Positions 1 to 4,311 of a stretch of DNA of 7,796 nt are shown one piece after another. The translations under genes were made by a program, and so were the position numbers. The number at the start of each line of letters is the position of its first letter. The first letter of the stretch is position 1. Source of the stretch: Campylobacterota bacterium (lineage in GTDB: Bacteria > Campylobacterota > Campylobacteria > Campylobacterales > Sulfurovaceae); assembly GCA_015488875.1 (NCBI GenBank), contig WFMX01000248.1, forward strand, positions 1-7,796, given 5' to 3'. The notes under the pieces were generated by a model. The model did not search any database. It was not told the DNA's origin and saw nothing but the letters and a program-made list of their open reading frames with translations.

Positions 1-891
1 ATCAAGTGCAGCTTGTTGCATCCTGATCTTTGCTAGCGACCTCTCTTCTCTGTTTTGGTTAAATAGTGGTAGATCTATCTCCACACCTATCCTCATGACT
101 GATTGGTCTGGCTCTTTCTCTAGCTCAGTAAATAGCGAATATGACTTGATGACTCTATCTTGTATAGATATATCTGATGAAAACTTCTGTTCCTTTGCCG
201 ATAGTATCCTAGATAGTGGACTATCGGTCGTAGTGTAGCTATGTTTGTCAGACACGGAGTATATGAAGCTCTTCTCTAGTGCCACACCTCTATCTATATC
301 TACTAACTTCATCATATCAAAATAGATACTATCTATCTCCCTTTTGAGCGATATCATCTCACTCTTTGTCACTGTGATCTCTGTCTTGGACTGTATGTAT
401 TTCACTCTGCTCTCAGCACCACTATCAAATCTCTCCTTGACTATATTGGCTACTCTTTTGCTTATCTTCAAATCCCCCTCTAGCAGTCCATACAGATGGT
501 CTTTGTAGACAAAATTCACATATAGCTTCTCTAGCTTCTTGATGAATCCTGCTCTACCCTCTACGATATATGCCTTTTGCAACAACTTTTTTGCAGATTG
601 GCTCGACGATAGAGAGTCGTAGTAGCCACCTGTGCGTATGGATTGGCTATATGAAGCCCTATATCCATTGCGATCATCTCCCATGTCTGGTCTGAACTGA
701 CTCAGCTCTAGCTCCATGGTAGGATTGGCACTCCTTAGGGCTATATTTGCCTCTTCATCTGTAGCTAGTAGTGATAGTCTACTGCTTTTTAGTATCTTGG
801 ACTCTCTGATGACTCTCTTTTTGAATTGAGAGAAACTCATAGCAGAGAGCATCATGGTCGTACATAACGACAACATCAATACTCTTCTCAT
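1..891 (-). CDS. TolC-family outer-membrane efflux protein, CzcC/CusC-like (3' end outside window)
   Basis: This is the first 297 codons of an outer-membrane channel protein; the reading frame is still open at position 1. The family forms trimeric outer-membrane/periplasmic tunnels that dock onto an RND pump and adaptor. Residues 1-19 look like a signal peptide (MRRVLMLSLC then a hydrophobic stretch). Residues ~25-200 are long amphipathic helices, including a TolC-type segment RFDSGAESRVKYIQSK (residues 154-169). Residues 270-283 (VEIDLPLFNQNREE) match the conserved PLFNxN region typical of the CzcC/CusC heavy-metal branch. The ATG is well supported: GGAGG at 901-905 lies 9 nt upstream, and the start overlaps the upstream PepSY gene's stop by 4 nt (ATGA), implying translational coupling. 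The metal-efflux assignment follows from family resemblance and context; the substrate cannot be read from the sequence. Confidence 0.85.
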   Translation of the reverse strand, partial: MRRVLMLSLCTTMMLSAMSFSQFKKRVIRESKILKSSRLSLLATDEEANIALRSANPTMELELSQFRPDMGDDRNGYRASYSQSIRTGGYYDSLSSSQSAKKLLQKAYIVEGRAGFIKKLEKLYVNFVYKDHLYGLLEGDLKISKRVANIVKERFDSGAESRVKYIQSKTEITVTKSEMISLKREIDSIYFDMMKLVDIDRGVALEKSFIYSVSDKHSYTTTDSPLSRILSAKEQKFSSDISIQDRVIKSYSLFTELEKEPDQSVMRIGVEIDLPLFNQNREERSLAKIRMQQAALD

Positions 892-1223
892 CTCTTTTTG
901 CCTCCATATATATTTTCTTTTTTGATTAGCGAACCATCTAGTGCATCTACATAAACAATACACTCTTTTGATTTGCCTATGTAGTGTAGCCTCTGTCCAC
1001 TATGTCTCAGCTCCATCGATTCTATCGGCTCGCCACATATGCTCTTGGCTATCTCTTTGGCTTTGACTTCATCTATTTTATGCAATTTATGTGCATTTCT
1101 CTTGACACTATTTTTCAGTAGTGATTTGTTATTGTAGCTATGTAGAGAGTCATGCTCTACTGCTGTCATCTCTGCTGTATTTGATATGTTTACAAGCAGA
1201 GATATGATCCATATATATTTCAT
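888..1223 (-). CDS. Small exported PepSY-domain protein
   Basis: This encodes 111 aa. Residues 1-17 (MKYIWIISLLVNISNTA) look like a signal peptide, suggesting a periplasmic location. Residues ~50-103 fit one PepSY domain: a helix (KIDEVKAKEIAKSICG), then a strand with the GEPIESMEL pattern, then a VYVDALDGSLIKK hairpin that matches the usual VDAxTGxV ending. PepSY domains are small periplasmic or membrane-associated modules, originally linked to peptidase inhibition and often found beside metal and redox systems; the role here is unknown. AAGGA at about 1230-1234 provides a ribosome binding site about 6 nt before ATG. The stop overlaps the efflux-channel start (ATGA), so the two are probably co-translated. 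The gene lies 163 nt downstream of the Cys/His-rich gene. The PepSY call comes from reading the pattern and was not tested by a profile search. Confidence 0.75.
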   Translation of the reverse strand: MKYIWIISLLVNISNTAEMTAVEHDSLHSYNNKSLLKNSVKRNAHKLHKIDEVKAKEIAKSICGEPIESMELRHSGQRLHYIGKSKECIVYVDALDGSLIKKENIYGGKKR

Positions 1224-1386
1224 ATGTATCCTTTTGTTGGTATGGTTGTATATTGTTTATATTATCTGTTCTATCAGAAGTGTTGTTTTGGTTTCCGCAA
1301 AATGCAATGTTGATTAGAGAAAACATCGGTGAGACCAAAGTGACACTTGTGACAAAATATAAATTGTAGTATATCTCTATAAAAGA
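1224..1386 (-). other. Intergenic gap inside the presumed efflux operon
   Basis: This gap separates the Cys/His-rich gene from the PepSY gene on the minus strand. No convincing terminator is present. A loose inverted repeat (TATATC/GATATA, about 15 nt loop, 1371-1397) has no T-tract. A TACAAT -10-like hexamer (1363-1368) lacks a -35. A tandem repeat GTGACA-CTT-GTGACA lies at 1340-1354 and could be a regulator site. Whether transcription continues through this gap or restarts in it cannot be decided from sequence. Confidence 0.4.
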
Positions 1387-1692
1387 TTATGATATAGGGG
1401 GTTTGTAGGCTTTCTCTTTGGTTGGGGGGTAGTAGCAGAACGCTATGCTAGTGGCTAGATATCTATGTTTTGGGCTATCTACTATAGGAGTGTACGAGGT
1501 GATGATGGCTGTGAAGTGAAACATATGATGTAGATCACAGAGATCTCCACATCCAGTATCATGAGTCTGCTCTGCGACATACTCAGTGACACTCTCAGAA
1601 GCACAATGATCTTGAGTAGCTATGATAGAAGCATGTGATATATTGAAAAGTATAGACAAAAGCAGTAAAACTCTGACAAATTTCAATCTCAC
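1387..1692 (-). CDS. Small exported Cys/His-rich protein, CzcI-like, first gene of the efflux cluster
   Basis: This encodes about 101 aa starting at GTG (1690-1692). An ATG at 1705-1707 is in frame, but the perfect AGGAGG lies inside its codons 2-3 (1699-1704), exactly 6 nt before this GTG, so the GTG is preferred. The N-terminus (MRLKFVRVLLLLSILFNISHAS) is a clear signal peptide. The mature part holds four Cys and several His, concentrated in GCGDLCDLHHMFHF, and ends in a Pro-rich tail (YYPPTKEKAYKPPIS). A short exported Cys/His protein with a PP-containing C-terminus ahead of a CzcC/CusC-type gene resembles the CzcI/DUF2946-like proteins of heavy-metal efflux loci. A role in periplasmic metal binding or sensing is inference, because identity to CzcI was not tested. 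An extended -10 lies just upstream. Confidence 0.65.
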   Translation of the reverse strand: MRLKFVRVLLLLSILFNISHASIIATQDHCASESVTEYVAEQTHDTGCGDLCDLHHMFHFTAIITSYTPIVDSPKHRYLATSIAFCYYPPTKEKAYKPPIS

Positions 1693-1698
1693 CACAAA

Positions 1699-1704
1699 CC
1701 TCCT
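1699..1704 (-). promoter_or_regulatory. Ribosome binding site AGGAGG that moves the start to GTG 1692
   Basis: The minus-strand sequence reads ATGAGGAGGTTTGTGGTG. The full anti-SD complement AGGAGG sits directly after the first ATG, so it cannot serve that codon. It is 6 nt from the GTG at 1690-1692, a normal spacing. Confidence 0.7.
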
Positions 1705-1721
1705 CATATTTAATTTTGATC

Positions 1722-1730
1722 ATTATATCA
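1722..1730 (-). promoter_or_regulatory. Extended -10 promoter (TGATATAAT) of the efflux-cluster gene
   Basis: The minus-strand sequence TGATATAAT combines a perfect TATAAT (1722-1727) with an extended TGn (1728-1730). The region around the -35 position (about 1745-1750) is AT-rich with no TTGACA, as is usual for Campylobacterota sigma-70 promoters. Predicted transcription would start near 1715, giving a leader of about 22 nt before the GTG start. Confidence 0.65.
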
Positions 1731-1766
1731 TGGATATTTCATATTTAGCTTTAATGACACTGTCTG

Positions 1767-1785
1767 AAAAAGTGTGATAAACACC
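1767..1785 (-). terminator. Weak candidate terminator downstream of rmuC-arsC
   Basis: On the minus strand, GTGT-TTATC-ACAC forms a 4-bp stem (a G-U pair could extend it to 5) with a 5-nt loop, followed directly by five T (1767-1771). It lies about 40 nt past the arsC stop and upstream of the efflux-cluster promoter, which is the right place to separate the two minus-strand units. The stem is short, so this remains tentative. Confidence 0.3.
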
Positions 1786-1820
1786 ATGCTGTTTTGGTTG
1801 AACTAGCATTTGACAATCAT

Positions 1821-2174
1821 TTATGATTCCAATAGCTCTACTACTCTCTCTATAGGTCTACCTATGACTGCCTTACCATCTTTGATGACTATGGGTCTCT
1901 CTATGAGTTTTGGATGCTCTACCATAGCTTCTATGAGCTTCTGTGTGTTGCTCTCATCTTTGAGATTTAGCTCTCTGTATATAGCCTCTTTTGTTCGCAT
2001 AAGCTCTCTAGGCTCCATACCCAATTGGCTGAGTAACTCCTTGACCCTATCTACTGTCAACTCTTCATTGAGGTATTTGACTACGGTACTCTCTACACCT
2101 TTCTCATCTAGTAGCTTCATCGTCTCTCTAGATTTACTGCATCTTGGGTTGTGCCATACTGTTACTTGTGACAT
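1821..2174 (-). CDS. arsC: Arsenate reductase, glutaredoxin-type (ArsC domain, may also be translated alone)
   Basis: This is the C-terminal 117 residues of the long frame, and also a complete ArsC with its own start. ArsC of the glutaredoxin-linked family reduces arsenate to arsenite in the cytoplasm through a cysteine. Visible features match E. coli ArsC: active-site HNPRCSKSR with Cys12, then an Arg at 60 (PRELMRTKE), Arg93 (LIERPIV) and Arg106 (GRPIERV), corresponding to the three oxyanion-binding arginines of the E. coli enzyme. At 117 aa it is shorter than E. coli ArsC (141) and nearer the length of the ArsC/YffB/Spx-like group, so a different thiol-reductase substrate is possible. AAAGGAG (2180-2186) lies 5 nt before this ATG, a textbook ribosome binding site inside the upstream coding frame. 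No arsR, arsB or acr3 gene is nearby. Confidence 0.8.
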   Translation of the reverse strand: MSQVTVWHNPRCSKSRETMKLLDEKGVESTVVKYLNEELTVDRVKELLSQLGMEPRELMRTKEAIYRELNLKDESNTQKLIEAMVEHPKLIERPIVIKDGKAVIGRPIERVVELLES

Positions 2175-3557
2175 ATGTTCTCCTTTGTTTTGTGTATCTA
2201 TATCTCTTATCGGTATACTATCTTGAACCATTTTGAGTCGTCTCGATAGGTCGACTATCTCTTTGCCATAGCTAGAGAAACCATCGAAGAACTCCTCTGT
2301 GTCTACACTCATGGATCTAGTCGCTAAGTAGAGATCTCTATCTCTCCATGATGAGGCGATACCCTGTATCATTATGAGTAGTAGGGTAGGGTCGACTATG
2401 ACAACTCTCTCTTTGAGTGATGCTTCATATAGGCTACTATCTTGTCTCAGTGCGAAGTCTAGGGCATCTTTGATAGGTATGAGCATCAGGCAATACTCCT
2501 CTTTACCTAGCTTGGCACTCGCTTCATCTATGCTATCATTGATGTGATCTATATATGATCTAGTCACCCTCTCATGCTCTATGCGATTTTCTATGGTAGT
2601 GGCGGATAGATATAGCTCTACAGATATATTGGCATCTATGACTATGCTTTTGTCGTTGGGTAGTGATAGGGTCAATGCACTGCCGTTATCTATATGATCT
2701 TTGTCCATATCTGAGTGTTTGATGATGTATTCTGTGACTCTTCTACCTAGATATCTGAGTTTATCCTTTTCTATAGCTGAGTCATAGAGTATCTTTGTGT
2801 CTCTCTCTATGTTTTGATATATCTCTATCATAGACAACATATCATCACTGAAATCCATCTTGCCATCATATATTTCTAAGATATTTTTCTGATATAGGGT
2901 AAACTTCTCTGCGAATGAGAGTATAGACATAGATATGGAGTTCTCCTCTATCTCTTCAAAAAGCCCCTTGTTCTTCTCCATGACACTTCTAGCTATCTCT
3001 TCAAACTCTCTACGCAATTCATCATTGCTCTGGATCATGGATTTTTCAAATATAACCTTCTCTTGATCTTTAAATCTAGATATGATCTTTGTATTTTCTC
3101 GCCTGAAGCGATTGTTCTCCTCTACGAGTATCTCATTTCTCTTCTGTAATCCTTTGAATTTGAAGCTCAAATCTTGAAACTCTTCACTCTTGCTTTTGAG
3201 TGTTTCGAGCTGCTCTCGCTCTATATCCTCTAGGGTCATAACTCTCTCTTGGAGTTGTATAATGATCTTATCTTTTGACTCTAGCTCTAGCATGGTATCA
3301 TCAAAGAGTTTCATCTTTTCCTCTAAGATATCATTCTTTACCTTGATGGCTTTTCTCTCTCTGTCTAGCCTCTCTGTCTCTTCGTTTTTCTCGGTATTTA
3401 CATTTTCTATATCATGTAGCTGATGCTTGAAAAACCTTACTCTGCTCGCGGATGCTACTATGACTATAGTGATCGCCAACACCACTACCGCTACAATACC
3501 AACGATAAAAAACATCTGAGAGTCATCTGCAAGTAATGTCATCAATAATTTTTCCAT
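1821..3557 (-). CDS. RmuC-like protein fused in frame to arsenate reductase ArsC
   Basis: This is a single 578-aa frame. Residues 14-37 form one membrane anchor (MFFIVGIVAVVVLAITIVIV). Residues ~40-205 are charged and coiled-coil-like. Residues ~210-445 resemble the RmuC domain: SLPNDKSIVIDANISVELY (299-316), an IPIKDALDFAL segment (360-370), VVIVDPTLLL (385-394) and a GIASSW segment (399-404). RmuC proteins are linked to limiting DNA inversions and belong to the PD-(D/E)XK nuclease group. The usual GxWGE is not evident and the IDxK motif reads IDAN (307-310), so activity is doubtful. The RmuC tail appears short, then passes without a stop through about 15 linker residues into complete ArsC (Met462). 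The start at 3557 is chosen over an upstream in-frame ATG (3597-3599): it has GAGGGA at 3563-3568 and lies 2 nt after the lolA stop, whereas the longer start would overlap lolA by 40 nt. Confidence 0.7.
   Translation of the reverse strand: MEKLLMTLLADDSQMFFIVGIVAVVVLAITIVIVASASRVRFFKHQLHDIENVNTEKNEETERLDRERKAIKVKNDILEEKMKLFDDTMLELESKDKIIIQLQERVMTLEDIEREQLETLKSKSEEFQDLSFKFKGLQKRNEILVEENNRFRRENTKIISRFKDQEKVIFEKSMIQSNDELRREFEEIARSVMEKNKGLFEEIEENSISMSILSFAEKFTLYQKNILEIYDGKMDFSDDMLSMIEIYQNIERDTKILYDSAIEKDKLRYLGRRVTEYIIKHSDMDKDHIDNGSALTLSLPNDKSIVIDANISVELYLSATTIENRIEHERVTRSYIDHINDSIDEASAKLGKEEYCLMLIPIKDALDFALRQDSSLYEASLKERVVIVDPTLLLIMIQGIASSWRDRDLYLATRSMSVDTEEFFDGFSSYGKEIVDLSRRLKMVQDSIPIRDIDTQNKGEHMSQVTVWHNPRCSKSRETMKLLDEKGVESTVVKYLNEELTVDRVKELLSQLGMEPRELMRTKEAIYRELNLKDESNTQKLIEAMVEHPKLIERPIVIKDGKAVIGRPIERVVELLES
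2180..2186 (-). promoter_or_regulatory. Internal ribosome binding site for arsC
   Basis: The minus-strand AAAGGAG is followed by 5 nt and the arsC ATG. It sits within the open rmuC-arsC frame, encoding part of the linker (QNKGEH). Its quality suggests that arsC was, or still is, initiated separately from the RmuC-like part. Confidence 0.7.
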
Positions 3558-3559
3558 CT

Positions 3560-4102
3560 CTATCCCTCTATCTGATCGTATGAGGTAGGCATATCGCATC
3601 TCATCTTTTTGTCACTATAGCTCTTTTGGTTATATCGCATACCAGAGAAGACTATCAGCACATTGTTGTCTAAGTCATCTTTGTAGGCTATACGGCTTAG
3701 GCGATTTTTGCTATCTACCTGTATGGTATAGCTCTTACCATTGTATGAGGCTATATATACGCTTTTTCTATGCTCTTTTGCATTTGCAAGTATGGCAGAT
3801 AGATTTAGCCCTCTATCCATGATAAACCTCGATACTTGCTCCAAATCATGATCTACCACTATCAGTTCATTCTCATCAGTGCATATATCTTTTTTGGTTG
3901 GGGATCTATACTTCCACTTGAAGCTTTTGGGTGACGAGAAGAGTATGGAGCCACTATATGATATCTTTTTACCTCTATCACTCGTGATCGACTGTTTGAA
4001 ATTTGCCTTGAAGCTCTTGGGTAGGGATGGTCTGTTCTCACCATATAGTGTCACACCAACAAGCAGTAGAGAGATAAAAATATATCTTATTTTTTGTATC
4101 AA
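3560..4102 (-). CDS. lolA: Outer-membrane lipoprotein carrier protein LolA
   Basis: This encodes 180 aa. LolA is the periplasmic chaperone that takes lipoproteins from the inner-membrane Lol ABC transporter and carries them to the outer membrane. Residues 1-21 (MIQKIRYIFISLLLVGVTLYG) form a signal peptide. The body follows the LolA beta-sheet pattern: FKANFKQSI, then KKISYSGSILFSSPKSFKWKY, where the Y-x-G-x-hydrophobic and P-x-x-F-x-W-x-Y spacing is characteristic, then ELIVVDHDLEQVSRF. The start is TTG (4100-4102), with AAAGG at 4111-4115 spaced 8 nt; no in-frame ATG gives a complete signal peptide. The gene is divergent from secA, and a LolC/E-type permease lies beyond secA, so the cluster covers Sec export and lipoprotein sorting. 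rmuC follows its TAG stop by 2 nt, indicating an operon. Confidence 0.88.
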   Translation of the reverse strand: MIQKIRYIFISLLLVGVTLYGENRPSLPKSFKANFKQSITSDRGKKISYSGSILFSSPKSFKWKYRSPTKKDICTDENELIVVDHDLEQVSRFIMDRGLNLSAILANAKEHRKSVYIASYNGKSYTIQVDSKNRLSRIAYKDDLDNNVLIVFSGMRYNQKSYSDKKMRCDMPTSYDQIEG

Positions 4103-4185
4103 GATGAAAACCTTTGAGATGGATTGGATAATATTTGAAGAGTAATTCTACATAAAACTCCATAACATAGCGATGAAAAATCATA

Positions 4186-4191
4186 ATTATA
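4186..4191 (-). promoter_or_regulatory. Candidate -10 (TATAAT) for lolA-rmuC-arsC
   Basis: A perfect minus-strand TATAAT sits in AT-rich sequence, implying transcription from about 4179 and a leader of about 77 nt to the lolA TTG. The -35 position reads only as an AT-rich TATATA-like stretch. A second, weaker possibility is TATTAT at 4128-4133. Confidence 0.45.
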
Positions 4192-4250
4192 ACCATGTCA
4201 ACAATATTTATATAAGATTTGGGTAAAATACATTTCAAAATTTATAGGGT

Positions 4251-4265
4251 AGACTTTTGGAGTCT
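4251..4265 (+). repeat. Small inverted repeat in the secA leader
   Basis: AGACT-TTTGG-AGTCT is a perfect 5-bp inverted repeat with a 5-nt loop, 43 nt upstream of the secA ATG. The right arm contains part of GGAG (4259-4262), the only SD-like sequence ahead of the 11-codon frame. It is too small for a terminator and has no following T-tract. Confidence 0.4.
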
Positions 4266-4275
4266 GTTCAGCTTC

Positions 4276-4311
4276 ATGAAATCCCTTCAGTTAGGATGTA
4301 AGAGACTATGA
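4276..4311 (+). CDS. Possible 11-aa leader peptide overlapping the secA start
   Basis: The frame starts at ATG 4276 and reads MKSLQLGCKRL, then TGA at 4309-4311. The stop overlaps the secA start as ATGA, an arrangement typical of translational coupling. The only SD-like sequence upstream (GGAG 4259-4262) is 13 nt away, which is too far for strong initiation. It is not similar in length or sequence to the E. coli SecM arrest peptide. A chance frame of this size is quite possible, so it is listed as a candidate only. Confidence 0.25.
   Translation: MKSLQLGCKRL

Larger units (their letters stand above)
4103..4307. promoter_or_regulatory. Divergent lolA-secA promoter and leader region
   Basis: This 205-nt AT-rich gap should carry promoters for both genes. 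The best minus-strand -10 is listed separately. For secA, candidate -10 hexamers are TATAAG (4211-4216) and TAAAAT (4224-4229); neither has a convincing -35, so the start of transcription is uncertain. The secA leader would be about 70-85 nt and includes a small inverted repeat (4251-4265) and an 11-codon frame (4276-4311). The secA ribosome binding site is weak: AGGA at 4293-4296 is 11 nt from ATG, and AAGAG at 4300-4304 is only 3 nt away. Confidence 0.5.

Noticed and set aside
1150..1338. 62-codon minus-strand frame overlapping the start of the PepSY gene
   Set aside because: It overlaps a better-supported gene in another frame, has no recognisable domain or signal peptide, and its composition looks like translated noncoding sequence.
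1786..1809. ATGCT/AGCAT inverted repeat as terminator of arsC
   Set aside because: It has a 5-bp stem with a 14-nt loop and no T-tract on either strand.
1815..1828. AATCAT-TT-ATGATT palindrome over the arsC stop codon
   Set aside because: The 2-nt centre is too tight for a stable hairpin, and no T-tract follows; it could be a chance AT-rich palindrome.
1810..2226. 138-codon plus-strand frame opposite arsC
   Set aside because: It is low-complexity Ser/Leu-rich translation of the complementary strand of arsC/rmuC, a typical shadow frame.
3879..4145. 88-codon plus-strand frame upstream of secA as a SecM-like gene
   Set aside because: Most of it is antisense to the lolA signal-peptide and N-terminal coding region, and it ends 160 nt before secA; it is a shadow of lolA.
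4196..4201. Minus-strand TTGACA as a -35 for lolA
   Set aside because: It is only 4 nt from the TATAAT at 4186-4191, far short of the 16-18 nt needed.
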